Below, in pieces: positions 41,068-48,718 of a stretch of DNA of 64,000 bases. Below the pieces are notes generated by a model. The model searched no databases and was not told the DNA's origin. It saw only the letters and a list, made by a program, of their open reading frames with translations. How positions within the stretch are numbered: the first letter of the stretch is position 1; every line of letters begins with the position of its first letter. Source of the stretch: Subtercola boreus (GTDB taxonomy: Bacteria > Actinomycetota > Actinomycetes > Actinomycetales > Microbacteriaceae); contig NZ_VFOO01000001.1 in assembly GCF_006716115.1 (NCBI RefSeq), positions 1,054,001 through 1,118,000 of the forward strand. Direction: 5' to 3'. The translations under genes and the position numbers were made by a program.

Positions 41068-41193
41068 ATACTTTCACCTCAGCCGAAACCTCAACCCGCG
41101 ATAGTGATGGCGTAACCGAGGCGAATGCAGACCCGACAGTGGGGGAATCTGCGCACCGGTGCAACAACTCGGTTCGAGAGAGGTAACTTTTCG

Positions 41194-42501
41194 ATGGATC
41201 CCACAATTGGAGACCTGACCACCACGATCAACGCGCTGTGGCTTCTTGTCGCAGCAGCACTCGTTCTGATCATGACTCCCGGCGTAGCGTTCTTCTACGG
41301 CGGCATGGTCAAGGCGAAGAGCGTTGTCAGCATGATGATGATGAGTTTCGGGGCCATGGGTCTCGTCGGCGTCCTCTGGGTGCTCTACGGCTACGGATTC
41401 GCCTTCGGCACCGTCGCAGGCGACACCTCGAACGACCTGATCAAGGGCGTTCTCGGAAACCCGAGCGGCCAGTTCCTGCTCGGTGACCTGGTCTCCGCGC
41501 CCGACGGCTCTGGCCCGAACCTGTACGGACTCGCATTCGCCGGCTTCCAGGCGACCTTCGCGATCATCACCGTCGCCCTGATCTCGGGCGCCATCGCCGA
41601 CCGTGCGAAGTTCGGCTCCTGGATGCTCTTCGCCTTCCTCTGGGTGACGATCGTCTACTTCCCGGTCGCGCACTGGGTGTTCAACTTCACGCTCACCGAC
41701 GGTGCAACGTCAGACGGCGGCTGGATCGTCTTCGGCCTTGGGGTGAACGACTTCGCCGGTGGTACAGCGGTGCACATCAACGCCGGTGCCGCGGGTCTCG
41801 CTCTCGCTCTCGTTCTCGGCAAGCGCATCGGCTTCCAGAAGGGCATCCAGAAGCCGCACAACGTGCCGCTGACCCTCCTCGGCGCTGCGCTCCTCTGGTT
41901 CGGCTGGTTCGGCTTCAACGCCGGTTCCGAAGCCGGAGTCGACGGCGTCGCCGCCCTGGCCTGGATCAACACCCTCGCGGCTCCCGCAGCGGCCATCCTC
42001 GGCTGGCTGATCGTCGAGAAGATCAAGGACGGCAAGCCGACCTCGATCGGTGCGGCATCCGGAGCGGTCTCGGGCCTCGTCGCCATCACCCCGGCCTGTA
42101 ACATCCTGACGCCCGGCTGGGGCATGGTGCTCGGCCTCATCACCGGTGCCGTCTGCTGCCTCGCGATCGAGCTGAAGTTCAAGCTCGGCTTCGATGACTC
42201 GCTCGACGTCGTGGGCATCCACCTCGTCGGCGGCATCATCGGCACGCTCTACATCGGTATCTTCGGTACCGGCATCGGCCTGATCGACCGGATCGCCAAC
42301 GGCGACGCCACCCCGCTCAGCCAGCTGGGCGCCCAGGCGGTCGGTGCCGGCGCCGTGCTCGTGTTCTCCTTCGTGATCGCCTGGCTGCTCGGCACGGCGA
42401 TCCAGAAGACCATCGGCTTCCGTATCAGCACGGAAGACGAAGTCGCCGGCGTCGACACCGTGGTCCACGGCGAAGAGAGCTACGCGCTCGACCCCGCCTG
42501 A
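41194..42501 (+). CDS. amtB: Ammonium transporter
   Basis: 435 residues, Amt/MEP/Rh trimeric channel with 11 transmembrane segments. Signature stretches: LVLIMTPGVAFFYGGMV, the pore histidine region DFAGGTAVHINAGAAGLALALVLG, and DDSLDVVGIHLVGGIIG with the second pore His. GAGAGG upstream sets ATG 41194; an upstream in-frame extension is not conserved. It stands behind a GlnR-like box and ahead of a terminator, so it is a single-gene unit: no glnK or glnD follows, unlike in many actinobacteria. Confidence 0.94.
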   Translation: MDPTIGDLTTTINALWLLVAAALVLIMTPGVAFFYGGMVKAKSVVSMMMMSFGAMGLVGVLWVLYGYGFAFGTVAGDTSNDLIKGVLGNPSGQFLLGDLVSAPDGSGPNLYGLAFAGFQATFAIITVALISGAIADRAKFGSWMLFAFLWVTIVYFPVAHWVFNFTLTDGATSDGGWIVFGLGVNDFAGGTAVHINAGAAGLALALVLGKRIGFQKGIQKPHNVPLTLLGAALLWFGWFGFNAGSEAGVDGVAALAWINTLAAPAAAILGWLIVEKIKDGKPTSIGAASGAVSGLVAITPACNILTPGWGMVLGLITGAVCCLAIELKFKLGFDDSLDVVGIHLVGGIIGTLYIGIFGTGIGLIDRIANGDATPLSQLGAQAVGAGAVLVFSFVIAWLLGTAIQKTIGFRISTEDEVAGVDTVVHGEESYALDPA

Positions 42502-42528
42502 TCCCACCACCTGCACCACAGGTTCTGC

Positions 42529-42574
42529 ACAGAAGCCGGGCGTCTCTCCTTCGGGAGGGGCGCCCGGCTTCTGT
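42529..42574 (+). terminator. amtB terminator
   Basis: Perfect 14-bp outer stem ACAGAAGCCGGGCG (42529-42542) with its complement at 42561-42574, and an inner CTCC-TTCG-GGAG tetraloop hairpin. Confidence 0.88.
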
Positions 42575-42575
42575 G

Positions 42576-42619
42576 TTGTCGACCGCGCTGTCAGCCTGGG
42601 TTGTCGACCGTGCTCTCAG
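42576..42619. repeat. Duplicated 19-bp segment at the 3' end of fadD
   Basis: TTGTCGACCGCGCTGTCAG (42576-42594) is repeated with two changes at 42601-42619, which overlaps the fadD stop codon. It resembles a local duplication of the gene's end. Confidence 0.65.
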
Positions 42620-44304
42620 TCCTTGCCGAGCAGGTCGTCGCGGACCTTCCGGCGCAGCACCTTGCCGATGAGCGAGGTGGGCAGGGCATCCAGAACCACA
42701 ATGCGCTTCGGTACCTTGTAGGCCGTCAGCGCCTCGCGGCAGAAGTCGCGGAGGGCCTTCTCGTCGAACGACGCGCCCTCAGCGAGAACGACGGCCGCGA
42801 CCACATCCTCGCCGCCGTTGCTGCCCGGCAGGCCGACCACAGCGGCATCCTTGACGCTCCGGTGCTGGCGGAGCGCGTCCTCGACCTCGCTCGGCGACAC
42901 ATTGAAGCCGCCCGTGATGATCAGTTCCTTGATCCGGTCGACCACCGTCACGAAGCCGTCCGTGTCGATCGAGACGATGTCGCCGGTGCGGAACCAGCCG
43001 TCGTCGAGCAGCACCTCCCGGGTCTGGTCGGGCTTCCGCCAGTAGCCCTGGAAGACCTGCGGGCCCCGGATGAGCAGCTCCCCGGCCTCGCCCGTCGGGC
43101 GTTCGCTCGTCACATCGTCGGGGTCGACGACCTTCACCTCCGTGCTCGGGAACGGCACGCCGATGGTGCCTGCCCGGCGGGTCGGTCCGACCGGGTTGCC
43201 GAGCGCCACGGGGGAGGTCTCAGTGAGCCCGTAGCCCTCCACGAGCAGTCCGCCGGTGACCCGCTCCCACAGCTCCACGGTCGCCGGGGGCAGGTTCATC
43301 GCGCCCGAGATGGCGAACCGGATGCCCGACAGGTCGGTCCCGCGCTTCTCTGCTGCTTCGGCGAGCCGCTGGTAGATCGGGGGAACGGCCGGCAGGAAGG
43401 TCGGTGGATGCTTCTTCGCCGCGTCGAGCACCAGGTCGACGTCGAAGCGGGGGAGGAGCACCAGCCGCGCGCCGGCGCTCATCGCGAACGTGAGGCAGAG
43501 CGTCAGGCCGTAGGCGTGGAACATCGGGAGCACTCCGTAGACGACCTCGCTGCCCTCCTCGAGCCCCGGCAGCCACGCGCGACCCTGCAGCGCATTCGCG
43601 TGCAGGTTGAGGTGCGTGAGCATGGCGCCCTTCGGCGTGCCAGTGGTGCCGCTCGTGTACTGCAACAGGGCGATGTCGTCGACGCCCGGGCGCGGGTGGG
43701 ACGTGCGGATGCGCCGGTTCTCGAGCAGCGACCGCCAGTCGATCGTGCGACGCACTCTGGCGTGCAGGGCAGTCCGGGCATCCCGTGCCTTCTTCACCGG
43801 GAGGCGGAGCGCGATGCGCGTGCGCAGCGGCATCGCGCGGGTGAGGTCGACCGAGACGATGTGCTCGAAGGCGACGTCGTCGGGCATCCTCTGGATCGTG
43901 TCGACCACCTTGTCCCAGGCGATCACCACGGTGGCGCCGTGGTCCTCGAACTGGTGCCGGAGTTCCCGCGGGGTGTAGAGCGGGTTGTGCTCGATCACGA
44001 TCGCCCCGAGCCGCAGCACCGCGTAGAAGGCGGCGATGTGCTGGGGGCAGTTCGGCAGCACGAGCGCCACGCGGTCGCCCTTGCCCACGCCGAGCTTCCG
44101 AAGACCCTCCGCGGCGCGCGCGATCTGGTCGCCGAGCTCCCGGTAGCTGGTCTCGGCTCCGAAGAACACCAGCGCCGGCTTCTTCGCGAAGCGCTTCACC
44201 GAGCCCTCGATGAGATCGACGAGCGACCCCTCGGGAAGGTCGATGTCGTGCGGTACGCCGTCTGCGTAGCTGCTGAGCCAGGGCCTCGAACTGGTGCTGG
44301 TCAT
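42616..44304 (-). CDS. fadD: Long-chain fatty acid--CoA ligase
   Basis: 562 residues, ANL superfamily; activates fatty acids to acyl-CoA through an acyl-AMP. The AMP-binding P-loop is LQYTSGTTGTPKGAML; GYGLTETSPVALGNPVG and the DGWFRTGDIVSID motif follow, and the C-terminal lysine lies in LPTSLIGKVLRRKVRD. It starts at ATG 44302-44304 behind GAGAGG; the Arg-rich upstream extension is not part of the family. It fits functionally with fadA/fadB 8 kb away but is not in their operon. Confidence 0.93.
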   Translation of the reverse strand: MTSTSSRPWLSSYADGVPHDIDLPEGSLVDLIEGSVKRFAKKPALVFFGAETSYRELGDQIARAAEGLRKLGVGKGDRVALVLPNCPQHIAAFYAVLRLGAIVIEHNPLYTPRELRHQFEDHGATVVIAWDKVVDTIQRMPDDVAFEHIVSVDLTRAMPLRTRIALRLPVKKARDARTALHARVRRTIDWRSLLENRRIRTSHPRPGVDDIALLQYTSGTTGTPKGAMLTHLNLHANALQGRAWLPGLEEGSEVVYGVLPMFHAYGLTLCLTFAMSAGARLVLLPRFDVDLVLDAAKKHPPTFLPAVPPIYQRLAEAAEKRGTDLSGIRFAISGAMNLPPATVELWERVTGGLLVEGYGLTETSPVALGNPVGPTRRAGTIGVPFPSTEVKVVDPDDVTSERPTGEAGELLIRGPQVFQGYWRKPDQTREVLLDDGWFRTGDIVSIDTDGFVTVVDRIKELIITGGFNVSPSEVEDALRQHRSVKDAAVVGLPGSNGGEDVVAAVVLAEGASFDEKALRDFCREALTAYKVPKRIVVLDALPTSLIGKVLRRKVRDDLLGKD

Positions 44305-44469
44305 GGTTTCTGCTGCCTCTCGTCGGCCTCGTCGCCTCCTCCTCATTATGTTGCCTTAGCACGGGCCGTGAATGCCTGCCAATGGCTTGGGAGTGCCGCT
44401 CCCGCTTCACTACGCTGAGAATAAGATGTGCCGCAGAGCCGGCACCGACGAAGAGATGGAGCGGAAGAC

Positions 44470-44664
44470 ATGGGACTTCTTGACAACGCCAAAGAAGCAG
44501 CAGAAGCGGCCGGCGAGAAGCTGAGCCGTGCATTCGAAGACACCAAGGGTCGTATCTCCGACAAGGCCGACGAAGCCAAAGCCGACGCAGAGGTGAAGAA
44601 GGCGGAGCAGAACCGCGACGCCACCGAGGCGAAGAACGAGTTCAAAGAGAACCTGCGCGACTAG
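44470..44664 (+). CDS. Small highly charged helical protein
   Basis: 64 residues, Ala/Lys/Glu-rich (GLLDNAKEAAEAAGEKL, KADEAKADAEVKKAE), with no hydrophobic core, cysteine or signal peptide. It is probably one long amphipathic or LEA-like helix. I cannot assign a function; stress-protein or YtxH/CsbD-like antisense annotations would be guesses. GGAG lies upstream of the ATG and a terminator directly follows, so it is a single transcription unit. Confidence 0.75.
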   Translation: MGLLDNAKEAAEAAGEKLSRAFEDTKGRISDKADEAKADAEVKKAEQNRDATEAKNEFKENLRD

Positions 44665-44693
44665 GAGCTGCGAGGCGGGATCTCTCGCCAGCC

Positions 44694-44746
44694 GAGGGCC
44701 TTGGCTCTGCACCTGCGGGTGCGGTGTCAAGGCCCTCCGCGTTTTT
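44694..44746 (+). terminator. Terminator after the small charged protein
   Basis: 10-bp stem GAGGGCCTTG (44694-44703) and CAAGGCCCTC (44728-44737), then a T5 run at 44742-44746. A classic intrinsic terminator. Confidence 0.88.
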
Positions 44747-44769
44747 GTGGCAGTGTCGGCCGGCTGATT

Positions 44770-44775
44770 TACTCT
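44770..44775 (+). promoter_or_regulatory. -10 element for leaderless DUF3072 gene
   Basis: TACTCT, then GGCGTC (6 nt), then ATG 44782. No ribosome binding site. Confidence 0.5.
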
Positions 44776-44781
44776 GGCGTC

Positions 44782-45054
44782 ATGACTGACACGAACGACA
44801 GCACTGAACCCAACGAGACCGAACCGACCGGCGAGACCCTCGGCGGCGACCGGCCCGACCCCAGCACGAGCGCCAGCAAAGACCCGAGCGACTGGGTCAC
44901 CGGCGACGAGCCGATGACCGGCCCGCAGCGCAGCTACCTCGACACGCTCGCTCACGAGGCGGGGGAGACGCTCTCCGCCGACCTCACCAAGGCGGAGGCC
45001 TCGGAGCAGATCGACCGCCTGCAGCAGGAGACGGGTCGCGGGCAGCAGAGCTGA
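44782..45054 (+). CDS. DUF3072 family protein
   Basis: 90 residues, acidic. The N-terminal half is disordered (Thr/Glu/Asp/Pro). The C-terminal half is the DUF3072 domain: PMTGPQRSYLDTLAHEAGET, then LTKAEASEQIDRLQQETGRG, a predicted helical pair. Function unknown. It precedes a PemK/MazF-like gene by 36 bp on the same strand. Confidence 0.85.
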   Translation: MTDTNDSTEPNETEPTGETLGGDRPDPSTSASKDPSDWVTGDEPMTGPQRSYLDTLAHEAGETLSADLTKAEASEQIDRLQQETGRGQQS

Positions 45055-45077
45055 GACCCGGGGAGGGCCCGGTCACG

Positions 45078-45083
45078 TACATT
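45078..45083 (+). promoter_or_regulatory. -10 element for leaderless PemK-like gene
   Basis: TACATT, then GGTGTCC (7 nt), then GTG 45091. It supports GTG 45091 over the TTG and GTG two to three codons earlier, which overlap or abut the hexamer. Confidence 0.45.
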
Positions 45084-45090
45084 GGTGTCC

Positions 45091-45654
45091 GTGCCTTCCT
45101 TCTCGCATCTGCTCAGCACCGTCCTGCGGTCGATCGCCTCCGGACTGACGAGCCGCCGGGCCCCGTCGGAGCGCACCTCCACCCGGGGCTCGGGCACCCG
45201 GCCTGCGCCACGATCGCCGGGCAGCACGCGCACACCACCCCAGCCGTCGAACGGCGCGCGCACCGTCGAGATCGATTCGCGGACGCTCGGCCACCAGCGT
45301 CTGGGCTACTCCCCGCAGCGCGACGCGCGGCCCGATCCCGGCGAGGTCGTCTGGACCTGGGTTCCCTACGAGGAGAACGACGGCCGCGGAAAAGACAGAC
45401 CCGTTCTCGTGCTCGCGCGACTCAGCGCGAACTCGGTTCTGGCCGTGCAGCTCACGAGCAAGGCGCATCCCGACGACCGGGGCGCGCTGGAACTCGGTGC
45501 CGGTCCCTGGGATCCCTCCGGACGCCCGTCGTGGGTGCGCCTCGACCGGCTGTTCCGCGTGACGGACGGCGGCATGCGCCGCGAAGGCTCCGCTCTGGAT
45601 GCCCCGACCTACGCCCGCGTCGCCGAAGCCCTGCAGCAGCGCTACCGCTTCTGA
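45091..45654 (+). CDS. PemK/MazF-family protein with long N-terminal extension
   Basis: 187 residues. Residues ~70-187 match the PemK/MazF fold: PGEVVWTWVPYEENDGRGKDRPVLVLARL (substrate loop and conserved Arg), LAVQLTSKAH, PSWVRLDRLFRV. The first ~65 residues are Ser/Arg/Pro-rich and look disordered, unlike the ~110-residue free toxins. No recognisable antitoxin is adjacent, and the neighbouring DUF3072 protein is the only small acidic candidate. It may be an endoribonuclease toxin or a domesticated relative. Confidence 0.75.
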   Translation: MPSFSHLLSTVLRSIASGLTSRRAPSERTSTRGSGTRPAPRSPGSTRTPPQPSNGARTVEIDSRTLGHQRLGYSPQRDARPDPGEVVWTWVPYEENDGRGKDRPVLVLARLSANSVLAVQLTSKAHPDDRGALELGAGPWDPSGRPSWVRLDRLFRVTDGGMRREGSALDAPTYARVAEALQQRYRF

Positions 45655-45682
45655 GCTGCGGATTCTGCGTTGGGGGCGGCGC

Positions 45683-46846
45683 TCAGAGCGCGGGGGTGAG
45701 CTCGCCGATCACCGCGTCGTGCTCGTCCACGAGCGGGATGCTGCGCCACCGGTCGAAGGCGCCGCACGGGTGGCCGATGCCGAAGCGCAGCACCGTGCCC
45801 GGGGCCACCCGGGTATCCGTCGGCACCCGGAGGTAGGCGTGGTGGTCGTTGACGCCCGTCACCGTCCACCCCGAGGTGTCAAGCACGCCGGACAGGTCGC
45901 CCAGGACGGCCGGCAGCCGGTCATCCGTCGGTACCTCCCGTCGACCGAAGCCGACGATCACCCGGCCGGGCTCCGGCGTCGACAACACGCTCGCCTGCAG
46001 TTCGAAGGCCGCCTGGAAGCCGGCGTCCGGGCCGAGGATCCCCGACCGCAGCTCTGCTCCGAACGGCGACGTGCGCTCGTACACACCGTGGTCGTGCGTG
46101 AGGTAGCAGCCGCTCCGCAGCACCGGGAGCACCTCGAAACCGAAGTTCTGCGGCCCGAGCTCCGCAGCCACGAGGTCGAAGTACGAGCTGCCACCCGCCG
46201 TCACCACGGGCGTGCCGGCGAACAGACCCTGCTCGTGGAAGTATGTGGCGAGCCGCCGGATGCCCGCCAGAAGTTCGGGCGCAGCATCCGGGAACACCCC
46301 ATCGCCCTGCGGCATCAGGCCCTCGTAGCCCGCCACGCCGGCGAGTTCCAGCCGGTTCGACGCGGCGACGGCGTGACCGAGCTGCCGGGCATCCGATTCG
46401 CTCCGAACGCCCGTGCGGCCACCGGTGAACCCTAGTTCGACGAGCACCCGCAGCGTTCGGGCCGGGGCGAGCGTCTCCAGTCGGCGCTCGAGCAGCTGGA
46501 GTCCGGCCGCACTGTCGACGTAACAGAGGTACTCGACCGCCCGGTCGGCGGCGAGGAAGGTCGACGCAACGAAGTCGATGGCCGCGGCATCCACCAGCAG
46601 GTTGGCGTGCAGGATGCGCGGCGCGCCGAACGCGACCAGAGTCCGAACCTGCGAGGTCGTGGCGGCCGTCAGGCCCCAGGCACCCGCCGCCCGCTGGCGG
46701 TCGCACAGCTCCTTCGACAGGTGCGTCTTCGCGTGGGGAGCGAGCAGCATGCCCGAGCTCTCGCAGAACGCGGCCATCAGGGCAATGTTGTTCTCGATGG
46801 CCGCATCGTGCAGCACCATACGGGGCAGGTCGTCGGATGTGGCCAC
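45683..46846 (-). CDS. PLP-dependent D-amino acid deaminase/aldolase-like protein (alanine racemase N-terminal fold)
   Basis: 387 residues, DSD1/D-threonine aldolase-like family. The PLP-binding lysine is in LLAPHAKTHLSKELC. The C-terminal domain carries the metal-ligand region VNDHHAYLRVP and FGIGHPCGAFDRW (His and Cys), seen in zinc-dependent D-serine dehydratases and D-threonine aldolases. It probably acts on a D-hydroxy amino acid, substrate unknown. GGAGG sits 7 nt before the GTG at 46844-46846. Upstream of it lies the tRNA-Val(CAC) gene on the same strand. Confidence 0.82.
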   Translation of the reverse strand: MATSDDLPRMVLHDAAIENNIALMAAFCESSGMLLAPHAKTHLSKELCDRQRAAGAWGLTAATTSQVRTLVAFGAPRILHANLLVDAAAIDFVASTFLAADRAVEYLCYVDSAAGLQLLERRLETLAPARTLRVLVELGFTGGRTGVRSESDARQLGHAVAASNRLELAGVAGYEGLMPQGDGVFPDAAPELLAGIRRLATYFHEQGLFAGTPVVTAGGSSYFDLVAAELGPQNFGFEVLPVLRSGCYLTHDHGVYERTSPFGAELRSGILGPDAGFQAAFELQASVLSTPEPGRVIVGFGRREVPTDDRLPAVLGDLSGVLDTSGWTVTGVNDHHAYLRVPTDTRVAPGTVLRFGIGHPCGAFDRWRSIPLVDEHDAVIGELTPAL

Positions 46847-46934
46847 GGCAGAACCTCCGGTAAGACGGTGTGCGGGGGGAACGAAACAACCCCCGAAACT
46901 CACGCCGGACGGCGGAGTGTCGGGGGTTGAAGTG

Positions 46935-47007
46935 TGGGCGATACCGGACTCGAACCGATGACCTCTTCGGTGTGAACGAAGCGCGCTACCAACTGCGCCA
47001 ATCGCCC
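46935..47007 (-). tRNA. tRNA-Val (anticodon CAC)
   Basis: 73 nt, complete cloverleaf on the minus strand: acceptor GGGCGAT/ATCGCCC with discriminator A, anticodon loop TTCACAC within a CTTCG/CGAAG stem, and T-arm GGTTCGAGTCC. A TAAGAT hexamer on the minus strand at 47052-47057 is a plausible -10. The 3' CCA is not encoded. Confidence 0.95.
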
Positions 47008-47117
47008 GAGAGTGTCGGAGCAGCCTCGGCCACCCCATCTCGTGCTCGTCGATCTTAGCCGACAGCGGGCCCCGAACGCACATCGGGACGACGTGACGAC
47101 ACGCGCTCCGGCCGGTT

Positions 47118-47146
47118 TTGTTTTGTGCGGAGGCTTCCGGTAGAGT
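47118..47146 (+). promoter_or_regulatory. Promoter of the tRNA-Gly/Cys/Val cluster
   Basis: TTGTTT (47118-47123), 17-bp spacer, TAGAGT (47141-47146); start expected near 47153. It is one of the few spots in the window where both boxes can be read. Confidence 0.6.
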
Positions 47147-47183
47147 CTTCCGAGCACGCAGTAATGCGAGCAAGAAGTGAAAT

Positions 47184-47255
47184 GCGGATGTGGCGCAGTG
47201 GTAGCGCACAACCTTGCCAAGGTTGGGGTCGCGAGTTCGAATCTCGTCATCCGCT
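47184..47255 (+). tRNA. tRNA-Gly (anticodon GCC)
   Basis: 72 nt; acceptor GCGGATG/CATCCGC, anticodon loop TTGCCAA in a CAACC/GGTTG stem, T-arm GAGTTCGAATCTC. First gene of a three-tRNA cluster. Confidence 0.96.
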
Positions 47256-47291
47256 CGAGTGAAGATGTACCTTTGGGGCAAACCTCCATAT

Positions 47292-47362
47292 GGTGGCGTG
47301 GCCGAGAGGCGAGGCAGCGGCCTGCAAAGCCGTCCACACGGGTTCAAATCCCGTCGCCACCT
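47292..47362 (+). tRNA. tRNA-Cys (anticodon GCA)
   Basis: 71 nt; acceptor GGTGGCG/CGCCACC, anticodon loop CTGCAAA in a GCGGC/GCCGT stem, T-arm GGGTTCAAATCCC. 36 bp after tRNA-Gly. Confidence 0.96.
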
Positions 47363-47390
47363 CCACTCCGACAGAAAAATGCAACACAAT

Positions 47391-47462
47391 GGGCGGTTGG
47401 CGCAGCGGTAGCGCGCTTCCCTGACACGGAAGAGGTCGCTGGTTCGATCCCAGTACCGCCCA
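47391..47462 (+). tRNA. tRNA-Val (anticodon GAC)
   Basis: 72 nt; acceptor GGGCGGT/ACCGCCC, anticodon loop CTGACAC in a CTTCC/GGAAG stem, T-arm CTGGTTCGATCCCAG. Last gene of the cluster; a terminator starts 4 bp later. Confidence 0.96.
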
Positions 47463-47466
47463 CCGT

Positions 47467-47499
47467 AGAAATGGCCCCGATACGTTCGGGGCCATTTCT
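47467..47499 (+). terminator. tRNA cluster terminator
   Basis: Perfect 14-bp stem AGAAATGGCCCCGA (47467-47480) with its complement at 47486-47499 around a 5-nt loop. Confidence 0.88.
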
Positions 47500-47594
47500 G
47501 TCTCCGCCAACGATCAGAAGCCTGTCGCGGCCACGGGCCGGCGTGTTAGCCTCGCGGGACCCGGCAGCGTCGCCGGCCAGGGAAACGAGAGACC

Positions 47595-47885
47595 ATGCCA
47601 GATCTGAACGTCGTCGCCATCCTGAAGGCGAAGCCGGGCTCCGAGCAGATCGTCGGGGATGCTCTCCGCGCACTGGTCGAACCGACCCGGGCGGAGGAGG
47701 GCTGCCTCAGCTACGAGCTCTTCGTGTCGGCGGCGAACCCGTCCACCTTCATCACGATCGAGAAGTGGCGTTCCGGGGACGACCTCGACGGGCACATGAA
47801 GACCCCGCACATTGCGACAGCACTCGGCATCGCCAGCGAGCACCTCGCTGAGGCTCCCGACATCAACCCGCTCATTCCTGCCTGA
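47595..47885 (+). CDS. Antibiotic biosynthesis monooxygenase (ABM) domain protein
   Basis: 96 residues, YgiN-like dimeric alpha+beta barrel. Family wording: LNVVAILKAKPGSEQIVGDAL, EEGCLSYELFVSAANPSTFITIEKW and the H-x-x-T-P-H region DGHMKTPHIATAL. These small proteins oxidise quinones or other aromatics without cofactor, or act as heme-degrading enzymes; the substrate here is unknown. A GAGAG site precedes the ATG. Confidence 0.87.
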   Translation: MPDLNVVAILKAKPGSEQIVGDALRALVEPTRAEEGCLSYELFVSAANPSTFITIEKWRSGDDLDGHMKTPHIATALGIASEHLAEAPDINPLIPA

Positions 47886-47904
47886 CCGTCCGCGACGCGC
47901 CGTC

Positions 47905-48687
47905 TCAGCGCGCGCGGGAGTACTGCGACAGCAGCATGCTTCCGGAGAGCAGCAGGTGGTCGAGCGTCATCGCTCGAAGCGGCACCGGCTCACCGGCGTG
48001 CACGATGCGCGGCCCGTCGCCGCCTTCGAGCGCCGGACTCGTTGTGAGGCACAGGGCGTCGAGGGCATCAGCTGCGATGAGCGATCCGAGCAGTGACGGC
48101 CCGCCCTCGCAGTGCACCTGCAGCAGCCCCCGGGCCTCGAGGGCGGCCAGCAGCGGCCCGACCTCGACGGTCGATGCGCCGCAGTCGACGACGTCGGCGA
48201 CCTCGGCGAGCGCCGCACGCTTGTCGGCGGGCGCCGCACGCTTGTCGGCGGGCGCAGACGAGACCGTCAGCACCAGGGGGCGCACCGGGGCCTTTGCGAA
48301 GACGTCGCTCGACGGGTCGAGGTCGAGGCGGCCGCTCACGATGGCGAACACCGGATGCTCGGGGAGCCCGTTGCGCGAGCGCCAGTCCGCAGCATCCGGT
48401 GCCAGGCGCATCGCGCCGTAACCTTCCGAACGAACGGTTCCTGCGCCCACCAGCACCACATCGGAGAGCTGCCGGAGCAGGTCGAACACCCGCTTGTCGG
48501 CGGGACCGCCAAGCGCACCCGACAGCCCGGAGGCCGTCGCCGAACCGTCGATGCTCGAGACGAAGTTGGCGCGCACGTGACGCTCAGCGCGCGACGCGGG
48601 CGCATACAGGGCGAGCAGCTGCGCATCGGTGAGGGCCGACGGAGGGTGACCTGCCACAGGGTGGAGCTGGATGATGTCATCACTCAT
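47905..48687 (-). CDS. RibD C-terminal-domain pyrimidine reductase-like protein
   Basis: 260 residues, DHFR-like RibD_C fold without the deaminase domain. HVRANFVSSIDGSATASGLSGALGG, ADKRVFDLLRQLSDVVLVGAGTVRSEGYG (NADPH and substrate loop) and VHCEGGPSLLGSLIAADALD are typical. Such stand-alone reductases act in riboflavin or deazaflavin-type reductions; the substrate is unproven. A tandem 7-residue duplication (APADKRA twice) lies near residue 150. It is 31 bp downstream of the folP2-like gene and likely in the same operon. Confidence 0.83.
   Translation of the reverse strand: MSDDIIQLHPVAGHPPSALTDAQLLALYAPASRAERHVRANFVSSIDGSATASGLSGALGGPADKRVFDLLRQLSDVVLVGAGTVRSEGYGAMRLAPDAADWRSRNGLPEHPVFAIVSGRLDLDPSSDVFAKAPVRPLVLTVSSAPADKRAAPADKRAALAEVADVVDCGASTVEVGPLLAALEARGLLQVHCEGGPSLLGSLIAADALDALCLTTSPALEGGDGPRIVHAGEPVPLRAMTLDHLLLSGSMLLSQYSRAR
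48210..48251 (-). repeat. Perfect 21-bp tandem duplication in the reductase gene
   Basis: Two identical copies of a 21-bp unit (GCGCCGCACGCTTGTCGGCG plus G), 48210-48230 and 48231-48251, add seven residues in frame. The lack of any divergence suggests a recent event. Confidence 0.85.
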
Positions 48688-48718
48688 CGGTCATGCCTTT
48701 CGCGGGCGGTTCAGTCGC

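Noticed and set aside
45683-47389. N-terminally extended version of the PLP enzyme running through the tRNA region
   Set aside because: The extra residues would be translated through the tRNA-Val gene and antisense to the others; GGAGG plus GTG at 46846 gives a normal family length.
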